From assembly GCF_026967575.1 (NCBI RefSeq), contig NZ_CP114054.1:372001-436000 (forward strand): a stretch of DNA of 64,000 nucleotides. The letters are read 5' to 3'. Below the pieces are notes generated by a model. It was not told where the DNA came from, searched no databases, and saw only the letters and a program-made list of their open reading frames with translations. The DNA is from Aurantiacibacter sp. MUD11 (GTDB lineage: Bacteria > Pseudomonadota > Alphaproteobacteria > Sphingomonadales > Sphingomonadaceae). The position numbers were made by a program, and so were the translations under genes. Below, piece after piece: positions 1 through 9,135 of this stretch; the first letter of the stretch is position 1, and every line of letters begins with the position of its first letter.

Positions 1-1056
1 GGCGAGGTGGCAGACCATGGCCGCGCGGTCCTGCCCCTGCTTGAGCGAGCAGACATCGGCGGAGAGCACTTCGGGCAGCATCGGTACGACGCGATCCGGG
101 AAATAGACCGAATTGCCGCGCTTGCGCGCCTCGCGATCCAGCTTGCTGTCGGGGCGGACGTAGTAGGACACGTCGGCAATCGCCACGACGGCGTTGAAGC
201 CGCCCTTGCCGTCCGGCTCGGCCCAGATCGCGTCGTCGTGGTCGCGCGCGTCGGCGGGGTCGATGGCGACGATGGGCAGGTGCCGCAGGTCTTCCCGCTT
301 CTCCTCGCTGAGCGTCAGTTTCGCGGCCTGCTGCGCCTCGGCCAGCACCTCTTGCGGGAAGATATGCGGGATGCCGTACTTGTGGATGGCAATCAGCGAA
401 TAGCTGCGCGGCGCCAGCGGGTCGCCGAGGACCTCCGTCACCTTCATCGAGCTGTTGCGCCCGCGCCCGGCCGGTTCGGCCAGCACCAGCTGTCCCTCTT
501 CGGCCTGACCCACATCGGAGACCTTGGCGGAACTGCGGATGCGCTTGTCGACCGGGGCGAGCCAGGCCTGCCCGCTGCCGTCGATCTCGATCACGCCAAG
601 CATGGCCATCTCGCTGGACGGCAGCTTCTTCATCGGGTGGGCGAGCCAGCCCTTCCCGGCCTCTTCGGTGCGCGCAAGGATGCGGTCGCCAGTGCGCAGC
701 GCGGCCTGCTTCTTGCGCTCGATCACCCGCAGGCGCGGCGGCGGAGAGGCATCGTCCGGCTGCCAGCTGTCGGGGATGGCAATCGGCTCGCCATCCTCAA
801 TATCGACCACCCGCAGGACCGTGACCTTGGGCACGCCGCCCATGCGGTGAAAGGCGCTCTTCTTGCCGTCGATCAGGCCTTCCTCGGCCATGTCTTTCAG
901 CAGCGCTTTCAGGGCGATCTTTTCCTGCCCTTTCAGGCGGAAATGCTTGGCGATCTCGCGCTTGCCGACGACGTTGGTGGATTCGCGAATGAATTCAAGA
1001 ACCTGCTCCTTGCTGGGCAGGCCCTGGAACTTGCGGGTATTGGGGCGTTTGCTCAT
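1..1056 (-). CDS. rnr: Ribonuclease R, 3' part cut by window edge
   Basis: The frame is open from ATG at 1056 to the window edge, so about 352 N-terminal residues of a protein usually 700-800 long are visible. RNase R is a processive 3'-5' exoribonuclease of the RNB family that degrades structured RNA and rejects. A basic N-terminal winged-helix-like stretch is followed by OB/cold-shock-like sequence. The RNB active-site signature appears near residues 260-275, reading IDPADARDHDDA, whose aspartates bind the catalytic metals. It lies 20 bp downstream of the M28 peptidase gene on the same strand and may be co-transcribed with it. Family assignment is firm; the C-terminal S1 domain lies outside the window. 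Confidence 0.93.
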   Translation of the reverse strand, partial: MSKRPNTRKFQGLPSKEQVLEFIRESTNVVGKREIAKHFRLKGQEKIALKALLKDMAEEGLIDGKKSAFHRMGGVPKVTVLRVVDIEDGEPIAIPDSWQPDDASPPPRLRVIERKKQAALRTGDRILARTEEAGKGWLAHPMKKLPSSEMAMLGVIEIDGSGQAWLAPVDKRIRSSAKVSDVGQAEEGQLVLAEPAGRGRNSSMKVTEVLGDPLAPRSYSLIAIHKYGIPHIFPQEVLAEAQQAAKLTLSEEKREDLRHLPIVAIDPADARDHDDAIWAEPDGKGGFNAVVAIADVSYYVRPDSKLDREARKRGNSVYFPDRVVPMLPEVLSADVCSLKQGQDRAAMVCHLA

Positions 1057-1076
1057 TTACCCGCCATATGGGGACG

Positions 1077-2432
1077 CTAGCCTTCGCTGTCGACCGGCAG
1101 CGGATAGAAACCCCCACCCGGCACGGCGCTGGAGACCGGGCTTTCCGCACCATCAGCCGCGACCGAACTGACGCCGAAGATCCAGTCATCGCCGCGATCG
1201 GGTGCAAGGATGATGGAATTGAGATCCGCCGCTTCATCGCTTTCGAGCGTGGTGCGCAGCGTCCAGTCGCGCTCGTCGGTGCGGCGGCGGTAGACGTTGT
1301 AGCGCGTGGCGCCTGCCACCGGCTCCCATTCCAGCAGCACGTCGGGACGGACAATCCCGTCGCCCTGCACCACCGGCGGCATCGGCGCGCGGGCCAGCAC
1401 ATCGGCAGCGCGCACGTTCAGGCGGGTGACGAGCGCGAGATAGGGAAAGTCCATCTCGTCCACGGTGTCGCCATAGGTCACGCCGTCCTCGACGCGCAGG
1501 TCCTGGTGCTGGTGTTCGTAGTCCTCGATGGCGACCGAGAAGCGGATGGCGGGATAACCCCGGTCGAGGAAGGGCAGGTGGTCCCCACCCCTCCCCATGC
1601 GGTCCGACCGCCAGGTCTGGCGCACATCGAGTCCCTCGGCATCGGTTTCGGCCAGGCGATCGAGGAAGCGCGAGAGGTTGCGGCTCGGGCTGTCGTTGGC
1701 ACCGCCCATGCTGCGCATCCGGGCGCGTGTTGCCTCGTCGGCATCGGCGCGCACGCCTTCGGAGAAGACACGCACGTGATCGGCATCGCAGGTGCCGTCG
1801 GACCCGCAGGAGCCGCCGACGACGTCGTTGTTGAGCACGGCCTTGACGGTCCAGCCCTGCTCGGTGGCGTAATCGGCCAGCAGGTTCCCGCCGTAGAGGC
1901 CCTGCTCCTCGCCCATCAGCAGGGCAAAGACGATGGTCGTCGGATATTGCCGCTGGCTCAGCGCCCGCGCCGCTTCCAGCACCAGCGCACTGCCGCTGGC
2001 ATTGTCGTTGGCCCCCGGAGCTTCGCTTTCCGCGTCCATGACGTCGGAGACGCGGCTGTCGATATGGCCCTGGATGATCACGACCTCGTTCGGCCGTTCG
2101 GTGCCCCACTGGATGGCGATGGAATTGCGGATCAGTACCGGCTCGGGAATGCGCCGTCCGCCCATTTCCGCCTCGACATAGCGCGTTTCCAGGCAACCGC
2201 CGCAAGCCGCGCTGGTTTCCTCGAATTCGGTCCTGCCCCAGGCCAGCGCCGCCCCGATGCCGCGATCCGTGCCATCGAGGCCGGACAGCGTATGGCGTGT
2301 GCCGAAAGCGACCATGCGCTCGACATCGGCTTGCAGGCGATCTGCAGATACCGGTGCGGCGACGTCGTCTTGGGCGATTGCAGGGGTGGCGAAGGCGGCG
2401 CAGATTGCCGCTGGCAGGATCAGGTAACGCAT
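1077..2432 (-). CDS. Exported M28 family metallopeptidase with C-terminal Fn3-like domain
   Basis: This predicted 451-residue protein starts at the ATG whose product begins with a Sec signal peptide (MRYLILPAAI..ATPAIA, cleavage near residue 20). An upstream in-frame extension to 2642 exists but would bury the signal peptide. M28 di-zinc ligands are visible: H123 in GHID, D143 in NDNASG, E175/E176 in GEEQGLYGG, and a later His in GGDHLPF. Residues about 355-445 look like a fibronectin type III domain, a common C-terminal addition in secreted aminopeptidases. It probably trims peptides in the periplasm or outside the cell; substrate unknown. It is divergent from another exported peptidase (M3) across 118 bp. 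Confidence 0.88.
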   Translation of the reverse strand: MRYLILPAAICAAFATPAIAQDDVAAPVSADRLQADVERMVAFGTRHTLSGLDGTDRGIGAALAWGRTEFEETSAACGGCLETRYVEAEMGGRRIPEPVLIRNSIAIQWGTERPNEVVIIQGHIDSRVSDVMDAESEAPGANDNASGSALVLEAARALSQRQYPTTIVFALLMGEEQGLYGGNLLADYATEQGWTVKAVLNNDVVGGSCGSDGTCDADHVRVFSEGVRADADEATRARMRSMGGANDSPSRNLSRFLDRLAETDAEGLDVRQTWRSDRMGRGGDHLPFLDRGYPAIRFSVAIEDYEHQHQDLRVEDGVTYGDTVDEMDFPYLALVTRLNVRAADVLARAPMPPVVQGDGIVRPDVLLEWEPVAGATRYNVYRRRTDERDWTLRTTLESDEAADLNSIILAPDRGDDWIFGVSSVAADGAESPVSSAVPGGGFYPLPVDSEG

Positions 2433-2550
2433 TTGTCGAGAATTCGCGCAATTGCCCGCGCTTGGCAAGACACATGATTGCAGCTGCAACCGCTTGCCGC
2501 TACGCCAGCGCGCATTCCTGCCCGTCTCGGGCATTTGGGGGAAGTTTTCG

Positions 2551-4545
2551 ATGAAGAAGTTCACGCTGGCGCTGGTCGCCACCACCGCCCTTTCCGCTCC
2601 GGCCCAGGCTGCCGATGTCAGCAACCTTGTCGGCCCGTTCATGCATGATCCGACCGTCGAGGAGATCGCCGAGCGCTGCCAGTACTACGTCGAACAGGTG
2701 GACCTCCGCCGCGATGCCATGCTGGGCGACACCGCCGAGCCGACCATCGACAACACGCTGGAGCGGTACGACGCGATCCAGTCCTTCCTGCTGACGGGTT
2801 CGTTCGAGGCGAGCCTGTACCAGCAGGTGATGGGCACGGCGGAAACCCGCGATGCCGGCGGCGCCTGTTCGGTGCGCATTGCGGGCCTGAGCAGCGAAAT
2901 CAGCCTGTCGCGCCCGATCTACGAGCGTCTGGCTGCGCTCGACGTTTCCGAAGCTGACGAGACCACGCAGACCTACATGGAAAGCATCCTCGACGGCTTC
3001 CGCCGCAGCGGTGTCGCACTGGACGAGGATGGTCGCGCCCGCGTGCAGGAAATCAACGATCGCCTGGCCGAACTGAGCGCTGAATTCTCGCGCAATATCG
3101 CCGAGGACGTGCGCACGATCGAAGTCGCGCCGGAGGAACTGGCCGGGCTGCCGCAGGACTACATCGATGCGCACCCGGTGGGTGAGAACGGGATGATCAC
3201 CCTCACCTCCGCCACGCCCGACTATGCGCCGGTGATGACCTATGCGGAAAGCGACGACCTGCGTCGCCGCTATGCCGACGTCTATGGCCAGCGTGCCTGG
3301 CCGCAGAATGACGAAGTGCTGCGCGAAATCTTCACGCTGCGGCAGGAACTGGCCGAGCTGGTCGGCTTCAACAACTATGCGGAACTGCAATTTGCCGACC
3401 GCATGCTCGACACCACCGACAAGGTGGAGGACCTGATCCAGCAGACCGACGAGGCTGCGCGCCCGGTGGCCGAGGCGGACTATGCCCAGCTGTTCGCCAT
3501 GCTGCAGGAACTGCGCCCCGGGGCGGAGCAGATCGAATCCTACCAGCTGTCGTGGCTGACGCCCAAGGTGCAGCAGGCCAATTACGATTACGACCCGCAG
3601 GAAGCACGGCAGTACTTTCAGCACGACAACGTGCGTGACGGCATCTGGGCGCTGACCGAACGCCTGTTCGGGGTCGAGGTGCAACCCTGGGATACGCCGG
3701 TCTGGCACGAGGACGTGGAGCCTTACCAGCTCGTCGAGGACGGTGAGGTGATCGGCTACTTCTACCTCGACTCCCATCCGCGCCCCGGCAAGTATACCCA
3801 CGCCAACGTGGTGCCGCTCTATCTCGGTTCGCCCGATGGCGGCGTGCCGGTGGCCGCGCTGGTGCAGAACATGCCCGATGGTCTGATGGAGCACGGGCAG
3901 GTCACCACTTTCCTGCACGAATTCGGACACATCCTGCATTTCGTCTTCGGCAGCCGTAACCGGTATGCCGGCATGGGGATGATCAATGTCGAGTGGGACT
4001 TCATCGAGGCGCCCTCGCAGATCCTGGAAAACTGGGTCTACGACTATGACACCCTGGCCACCTTCGCCGTGAACGAGGCTGGCGAAACGATCCCGCGCGA
4101 CCTGGTCGAGCGGATGAACCGCGTGCGCTATTTCAATCAGGGCACCTGGGAAATGCGCCAGTTGGGGCTGACCGCGACTTCGTACAACTTCTACACTCAG
4201 CCTGTGCCGGACGACCTGGGCGCGGCGACGCGCGAATGGCAGCAGGACTATTCGCTGGTGCCGCTCAACCCGAACGGCCAGATGCAGGCCGCCTTCGGCC
4301 ACCTCGATGGCTATGGCGCGGCTTACTACACCTATGGCTGGTCGCGGGTCATCGCGGCCGACATGTTCAGCCGTTTCAAGGCCGAGGGCATGACCAATCC
4401 CGAAACCGCAAACGCCTATCGCCGCCTCGTGCTGGAGCCGGGCGGCACGCGTCCGGCAGCAGAGCTGGTGCGTGAATTCGTGGGCCGGGAAATCTCGTTC
4501 GACGCCTTCCGCGAAGAACTGGAACGCGGCCTGCCCGAAGACTGA
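2551..4545 (+). CDS. Exported M3 family metallopeptidase (Dcp/oligopeptidase type)
   Basis: The 664-residue product begins with a signal peptide (MKKFTLALVATTALSAPAQA) and carries the thermolysin-like zinc signature HEFGH at residues 456-460. A Glu in the EAPSQILENW segment is the expected third zinc ligand. The long helical N-terminal half and length match M3 oligopeptidases such as dipeptidyl carboxypeptidase. Most bacterial M3 enzymes are cytosolic, so the clear signal peptide suggests periplasmic peptide turnover, perhaps together with the divergent M28 peptidase. The start was chosen as the ATG that opens the signal peptide; GGGGAAG lies just upstream as a ribosome site. Specific substrate is not deducible. 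Confidence 0.9.
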   Translation: MKKFTLALVATTALSAPAQAADVSNLVGPFMHDPTVEEIAERCQYYVEQVDLRRDAMLGDTAEPTIDNTLERYDAIQSFLLTGSFEASLYQQVMGTAETRDAGGACSVRIAGLSSEISLSRPIYERLAALDVSEADETTQTYMESILDGFRRSGVALDEDGRARVQEINDRLAELSAEFSRNIAEDVRTIEVAPEELAGLPQDYIDAHPVGENGMITLTSATPDYAPVMTYAESDDLRRRYADVYGQRAWPQNDEVLREIFTLRQELAELVGFNNYAELQFADRMLDTTDKVEDLIQQTDEAARPVAEADYAQLFAMLQELRPGAEQIESYQLSWLTPKVQQANYDYDPQEARQYFQHDNVRDGIWALTERLFGVEVQPWDTPVWHEDVEPYQLVEDGEVIGYFYLDSHPRPGKYTHANVVPLYLGSPDGGVPVAALVQNMPDGLMEHGQVTTFLHEFGHILHFVFGSRNRYAGMGMINVEWDFIEAPSQILENWVYDYDTLATFAVNEAGETIPRDLVERMNRVRYFNQGTWEMRQLGLTATSYNFYTQPVPDDLGAATREWQQDYSLVPLNPNGQMQAAFGHLDGYGAAYYTYGWSRVIAADMFSRFKAEGMTNPETANAYRRLVLEPGGTRPAAELVREFVGREISFDAFREELERGLPED

Positions 4546-4569
4546 CGCGATGCGCCGCGCGCGTCTGCC

Positions 4570-6114
4570 TCAGTAGGCGCGCGCGACGTAGACGCGTTCG
4601 ACGGCCGGTTCGCCGGTGAAAATGCAGGTGCCGTCTGCGGGCGGCGCGTTCATCGGCACGTTGCGCAAGGTGAGGCGGAGCGCCTTCAGCTGCTCTTCCA
4701 CTTTGGCCAGCCCCTCACCCGTGGGCTTGGACCATTGCACCTCGACCCAGCCGGGATACTTGCGGTCCGCACCGAAGAATTCGGCCAGCGCCTCCATCGT
4801 GTCGATATCGCGCACGATATTCGCCTCGCGGCGCTCGCGGGCTTCCTCGAACAGGCCGGTCTGGATTTCCGCGAGAAGAGCCGGGACGGCCTGCGCCGCT
4901 GCATCCTTGGTGGGGTTCTGGAAGGCAGGTTTGCCGGTTTCCAAATCCCATAGCGCATCGCGGCGCAGCAGGCTGACGACGCCGCCTTCCATGTCACGGC
5001 CGCCAACCTCGATGATGATGGGGGCGCCCTTGCGAACCCAGTCCCAGCGCTTGGCCGCCGCCTTGCCCGGACGGGTGTCGAGCAACACGCGCACCGGCTC
5101 GCCCAGCACCTGCTGGCCGGCGATGGCAGCGCGCAGGCCTTCGCAATAGTCGATGACGGCCTCGTCCTCGGGCTTGTCGCGCAGCATCGGCAGGATCACG
5201 ACCTGGAACGGCGCGATGGCAGGCGGCACGCGCAGGCCGTCGTCGTCGCCGTGGGTCATGATGACACCGCCCACCATGCGGGTGGAAACGCCCCAGCTGG
5301 TGGTATGCGCCAGCGCCTGGCCGCCTTCCTTGTCCTGGTAGCGGATGTTGGCGGCTTCGGCGAAATTGGTACCGAGGTAGTGGCTGGTGCCCGCCTGCAG
5401 CGCCTTGCCGTCCTGCATCATGGCTTCGATCGACCAGGTCTCGACAGCGCCGGGGAAGCGTTCGTTCTCCGGCTTCTCGCCCGCGATCACGGGCAGCGAG
5501 AGGTCTTCCTCGGCAAAGGCGCGGTACATCTCCAGCGCGCGCATGGTTTCGGCCTTGGCGTCTTCCTGCGTCGCGTGGGCGGTGTGGCCTTCCTGCCAGA
5601 GAAACTCGCTGGTGCGCAGGAACATGCGGGTGCGCATTTCCCAGCGCACGACATTGGCCCACTGGTTCAGCATCAGCGGCAGGTCGCGCCACGACTGGAT
5701 CCAGCGGCTCATGGCATCGCCGATGATCGTCTCGGATGTCGGACGAACCACCAGCGGTTCTTCCAGCTTGGCTTCGGGATCGGGGATCAGCCCGCCCTTC
5801 CCGTCAGCGATCAGGCGGTGATGGGTGACCACGGCCATTTCCTTGGCGAAGCCGTCGACGTGCGCCGCCTCGCGCTCGAAATTGGCGAGCGGGATGAACA
5901 GCGGGAAATAGGCGTTCTGCACGCCGGCCGCCTTGATGCGGTCATCCAGCAGGCGCTGCATGCGCTCCCAGATGCCATAGCCCCACGGCTTGATGACCAT
6001 GCACCCGCGCACGCCCGATTCCTCGGCCATGTCGGCAGCAGAAATGACTTCCTGGTACCAGGCGGCGAAATCGTCCTCGCGCTTGGTGTTCAGGGCATGG
6101 CGAATGGCAGACAT
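4570..6114 (-). CDS. proS: Prolyl-tRNA synthetase, short class II form
   Basis: This 514-residue class II aminoacyl-tRNA synthetase charges tRNA-Pro. The start MSAIRHALNTKR was preferred over an upstream in-frame ATG at 6174 because it fits the family N-terminus. Class II features include the motif 2-like sequence around VVRPTSETIIGDAMSRW and the anticodon-binding region following VVILPMLRDKPEDEAVIDY. It ends with VYVARAY, resembling the eukaryote/archaeon-like ProRS branch found in some alphaproteobacteria rather than the long bacterial form with an INS editing insertion. That subtype assignment is from memory of the families. It converges on the M3 peptidase gene with a 24 bp gap. Confidence 0.92.
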   Translation of the reverse strand: MSAIRHALNTKREDDFAAWYQEVISAADMAEESGVRGCMVIKPWGYGIWERMQRLLDDRIKAAGVQNAYFPLFIPLANFEREAAHVDGFAKEMAVVTHHRLIADGKGGLIPDPEAKLEEPLVVRPTSETIIGDAMSRWIQSWRDLPLMLNQWANVVRWEMRTRMFLRTSEFLWQEGHTAHATQEDAKAETMRALEMYRAFAEEDLSLPVIAGEKPENERFPGAVETWSIEAMMQDGKALQAGTSHYLGTNFAEAANIRYQDKEGGQALAHTTSWGVSTRMVGGVIMTHGDDDGLRVPPAIAPFQVVILPMLRDKPEDEAVIDYCEGLRAAIAGQQVLGEPVRVLLDTRPGKAAAKRWDWVRKGAPIIIEVGGRDMEGGVVSLLRRDALWDLETGKPAFQNPTKDAAAQAVPALLAEIQTGLFEEARERREANIVRDIDTMEALAEFFGADRKYPGWVEVQWSKPTGEGLAKVEEQLKALRLTLRNVPMNAPPADGTCIFTGEPAVERVYVARAY

Positions 6115-6207
6115 CTTGTGAATCCGAATATGCTGTTCAAGGTGCCCGCCCCCATGCCGACCTGCGCGTTGCAAGTCGAGGGGCGAGCGACCGAGATCTT
6201 GTGAAAG

Positions 6208-6768
6208 CTACTTGCCGAGCTTGTCCAGCTTGCGCTGCATTTCCGCCATCTGCTTGCGCAGCGTATCGATATCGTCCGTATCCTCCGCGGGGGCAGCAGT
6301 CGGGGCCGGAGCTGTTGCCGCGCCGGGCATGAAGGCGCTCGCCGCGGCATTGAACATGGCCATGTTCGATTCCGCCATCTTCGACAGGGCATCGGCCCCC
6401 ATGTTCGACTGGAAGGCTTCCTGCAGCGCCGACTGGTTGGTCTGGAAGTTGGCCATCGCCGCTTCGAGGTAAGGCGGCATCATCGCCTGCATCGAATTGC
6501 CGTACATTGCGATCAGCTGGCGCAGGAAGCTGATCGGCAGCATCTGTTCGCCGCTGGCTTCCTCTTCCATGATGATCTGCGTCAGGATTGCATGGGTAAT
6601 GTCGGCCCCAGTCTTGGCGTCGAGCACCTGGAAGTCCACGCCCGTGCGCACCATCCGCGCGAGGTCGTCGAGCGTGATGTAGCTCGAGGACTGGGTGTTG
6701 TAGAGGCGCCGGTTGGCGTACTTCTTGATGATGATGGGCTCTTCGCCCGATTTATTCTTTTCGGCCAT
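6208..6768 (-). CDS. phaR: Polyhydroxyalkanoate synthesis regulator PhaR
   Basis: This 186-residue protein has the PhaR N-terminal DNA-binding domain, with the hallmark KKYANRRLYNT at residues 15-25 and SSYITLDDLARMVRTG after it. The following region (about 65-120) is the PHB-accumulation regulatory domain. The tail is Ala/Pro-rich and ends in a Lys/Asp-rich helix. PhaR binds DNA and polyhydroxybutyrate granules and represses phasin and PHA genes. No PHA synthase or phasin gene lies in the window, so regulation here would be in trans. It sits 93 bp upstream of proS on the same strand. Confidence 0.93.
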   Translation of the reverse strand: MAEKNKSGEEPIIIKKYANRRLYNTQSSSYITLDDLARMVRTGVDFQVLDAKTGADITHAILTQIIMEEEASGEQMLPISFLRQLIAMYGNSMQAMMPPYLEAAMANFQTNQSALQEAFQSNMGADALSKMAESNMAMFNAAASAFMPGAATAPAPTAAPAEDTDDIDTLRKQMAEMQRKLDKLGK

Positions 6769-6838
6769 TTATGGCTCCCTGGAACGCGCGACTGGAGCCA
6801 ACTTAGCACTTGCAACATCGAATTTGCAATCAGGCGTG

Positions 6839-7915
6839 TCAGGAGGTCCGATCAAATCGCTGGCCGAGGACCGTCAGCAACTCGTATTGCGAAAGTCCCG
6901 ATTTCTCAGCAGCCTGCGGCAAGCCATAGAAAAGACTACAGAAATCACCTTCCGTGACGTCCGATTTGGTGCAGTCTACGGCAATCATGTCCATCGAGAT
7001 CCTGCCAAGGATCGGCAGGACCGTCCCAGCATGGTGCAATGCACCCGAATTCCCCCAACTGCGCAATATTCCGTCGGCATAACCAAGTGAAATTATTGCG
7101 ATCCTTGTCGGTTCTTTCGCCGTCCACTTTGCATTGTAACCGACCGTGTCGCCAGCCGCGAGATTCCGCACTTGCAGCACCGCAGCCTCGATCTCGGCCA
7201 CCGACTTGATCTCGCCGTCAAGCTCGGGCCGGGGAACGCCTCCGTACAGCGCGAGTCCGGGACGTGTCAGATCGAAGTGGTAGTCCGGTCCCAGGGCGAT
7301 TCCCGCACTGTTGGCGAGGCTGGCCTGGCGGGCCGGCAATGTCGCGACGACCTCGCGGAAGCTACGCAGCTGTTGGTCGTTCTTCGGGCTATCCTCGTCG
7401 GCCGAGGCGAGATGGGACAACAAGGTGTCGACTTCGAGCGACTGAACCTCGGCGCTGCCGATCTCGTCCGGAGACAGACCGAGGCGATTGATCCCCGTAT
7501 CCACCATGACGTGGCATGTGCCGCCACCTGCTGCATGCCAGACCTGCGCCTGGGCGAGCGAGTTTATCACGGGGATCGCGCCCGTCGCCTTGGCATAGGC
7601 AGCCTCTTCGGCATTGGCGACGCCGTGCAGGACCGCAGTGCTCTCGCCCGAAGTGTGCGCCAGCACGTCGGCGACCTCGCTCCAGTGTGCGACGAAGAAC
7701 TGCCGCGCGCCCGCTTCGCGCAGCACCGGCACCACGTGTTCCACCCCCAGTCCATAGGCATCGGCCTTGACCGCTGCACCGGCCGTGGCGGTGCCCGATA
7801 GCCGATCCAGCGTACGCCAGTTGCCTGCCAGTGCATCACGGTCGATGCGCAGGCGCAAGCTCGCCGGTGGGGGTGCGGGAAGGCTCACGAGGCGGTCCGC
7901 GCGGAACCCTGCCAT
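6839..7915 (-). CDS. alr: Alanine racemase
   Basis: Predicted 358-residue PLP enzyme that converts L-Ala to D-Ala for peptidoglycan. The PLP lysine is K50 within AAVKADAYGLG, and the C-terminal beta domain ends with the family-like SQYELLTVLGQRFDR. GRISMDMIAVDC, the substrate-side motif, is also present. The start ATG overlaps the end of the upstream unknown exported gene by 31 bp, which suggests translational coupling. It is the last gene of a minus-strand run that begins with radA; alr, radA and cvpA are often near each other in alphaproteobacteria. Confidence 0.93.
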   Translation of the reverse strand: MAGFRADRLVSLPAPPPASLRLRIDRDALAGNWRTLDRLSGTATAGAAVKADAYGLGVEHVVPVLREAGARQFFVAHWSEVADVLAHTSGESTAVLHGVANAEEAAYAKATGAIPVINSLAQAQVWHAAGGGTCHVMVDTGINRLGLSPDEIGSAEVQSLEVDTLLSHLASADEDSPKNDQQLRSFREVVATLPARQASLANSAGIALGPDYHFDLTRPGLALYGGVPRPELDGEIKSVAEIEAAVLQVRNLAAGDTVGYNAKWTAKEPTRIAIISLGYADGILRSWGNSGALHHAGTVLPILGRISMDMIAVDCTKSDVTEGDFCSLFYGLPQAAEKSGLSQYELLTVLGQRFDRTS

Positions 7916-9135
7916 CTTTGCAGGGCGGGCGTGAAGCTTTCCGGCAATACGCGGTACATTCGCGCAAATCGCTCGGCTATGTCCTCCGGCATCGTCCAGT
8001 CCGCCAGCGGGCCGTTGTCGTCCGTGGAAGCCGGCTGCAGCAGGACCCATGCCGGATCAAGCGCGGGCAGCGAACCATCCGCATATTGCGCAAACCATCC
8101 CTCTGCATCGCCCATGCAGCGATACATGCGCCGCTGGATGGTGGTGGAGCGCTTGATGTAGGCGAAATACTCGTCCCGCGGCTGTTCGGGCGCGTTGCGC
8201 ACGATGTCGATGAATGGCTGCGCGGCTTCGGCCTTGTCCATGTGCCAGCGGTTGCAGGCGAGGATCCAGGCAAACTCACGGTCCGCCCCACCCAGCTGAT
8301 AGGATTCCGGGCTGTAGCCCCGTCCGCGGAAATCGTCATAGGCCGGCCGGATGATACGGTACGAGGCATCATGGTCACCGCCCTCCGCCAGATAGGCCGC
8401 GTAGTTGATCAGCGGGTTGAGGCGGTATTCGCTTTCTTCCGGAAAGCCTTCGAGGAAGTCCGCCAGCACTCCTGCCGCAGCGAGATCGCCGCGCATCAGG
8501 GTGACCGTGCTGGCACGATAGGCCGCGATCATGGTGCGCTCGAATTCCTGGCGCTGCCGGCTCCGCTCGCTGCCCTGCTCCAGCTCGTCGCGCGTGGCAT
8601 CGAGGATGGCCAGTGCCTCCTCGACATAGCCGAGATCGCGCAGGCCTGCGGCACGGGCGATATCGCGGCGCACGAAGGATGCCATCGACAGGCCGAGGCC
8701 AATATCCCGTGCGTCGCGAGCCTCTTCCTCCAGCTGGTCTCGCAGGCGTTGGAGATCGCTTCCCCAGCGCTCTTCCATGGTCGGCCAGAACGGCGCGAAT
8801 GGCCGGAACGACAGCGCCATCAGGGCGGTGTCGATATTCTGGACGGGCGTCAGGCGCGCGGCTTCGAGCGTGTCGGCGCATTCGGCCAGCATGTCCGGCC
8901 CTCGCCGCTGCGGCGTGAGGGTCACCCTGAAATTGCCGAAGCCTTCCAGCGACACCGAGGCATGGTCGTCACCGCAGAAATCGCGATAGGCGTCGCGAAG
9001 GGCCTGCGGCATTGGCGGCGCCGCCTGCCGAACTGTTACGGGCGGCGGCGGAGCCTGTGCCGGCTTGTCCTGCGCGCTTGCCGGAACGGCTGCCAGGACG
9101 ATTGCCATGACCGCGGCAAGCAGGGCCTGCTTCAT
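7885..9135 (-). CDS. Exported protein of unknown function
   Basis: I do not recognise this 416-residue protein. It starts with a clear signal peptide (MKQALLAAVMAIVLAAVPASAQ) followed by a Pro-rich linker. The body is rich in short amphipathic helices with Ala/Leu/Tyr spacing such as PLINYAAYLAEGGDHDASYRII, which look like degenerate TPR/SEL1-type repeats. Cysteines occur in pairs of segments (FCGDD, ECADT, ACNRW, RCMGD). Its ATG overlaps the MFS transporter stop (ATGA) and its end overlaps alr by 31 bp, so it is co-translated with both. A periplasmic role linked to the transporter or cell wall is only an inference from position. Confidence 0.7.
   Translation of the reverse strand: MKQALLAAVMAIVLAAVPASAQDKPAQAPPPPVTVRQAAPPMPQALRDAYRDFCGDDHASVSLEGFGNFRVTLTPQRRGPDMLAECADTLEAARLTPVQNIDTALMALSFRPFAPFWPTMEERWGSDLQRLRDQLEEEARDARDIGLGLSMASFVRRDIARAAGLRDLGYVEEALAILDATRDELEQGSERSRQRQEFERTMIAAYRASTVTLMRGDLAAAGVLADFLEGFPEESEYRLNPLINYAAYLAEGGDHDASYRIIRPAYDDFRGRGYSPESYQLGGADREFAWILACNRWHMDKAEAAQPFIDIVRNAPEQPRDEYFAYIKRSTTIQRRMYRCMGDAEGWFAQYADGSLPALDPAWVLLQPASTDDNGPLADWTMPEDIAERFARMYRVLPESFTPALQRWQGSARTAS

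Noticed and set aside
2500..4302. 600-codon open frame on the minus strand opposite the M3 peptidase gene, and similar long antisense frames elsewhere
   Set aside because: High GC content removes stops from antisense frames; the translations are rich in His, Arg and Gly with no recognisable domain, and the sense genes are certain.
6803..6811. TTAGCACT half-site resembling one arm of a CIRCE element upstream of phaR
   Set aside because: The second arm (GAGTGCTAA after 9 nt) is absent, and phaR is not a heat-shock gene.
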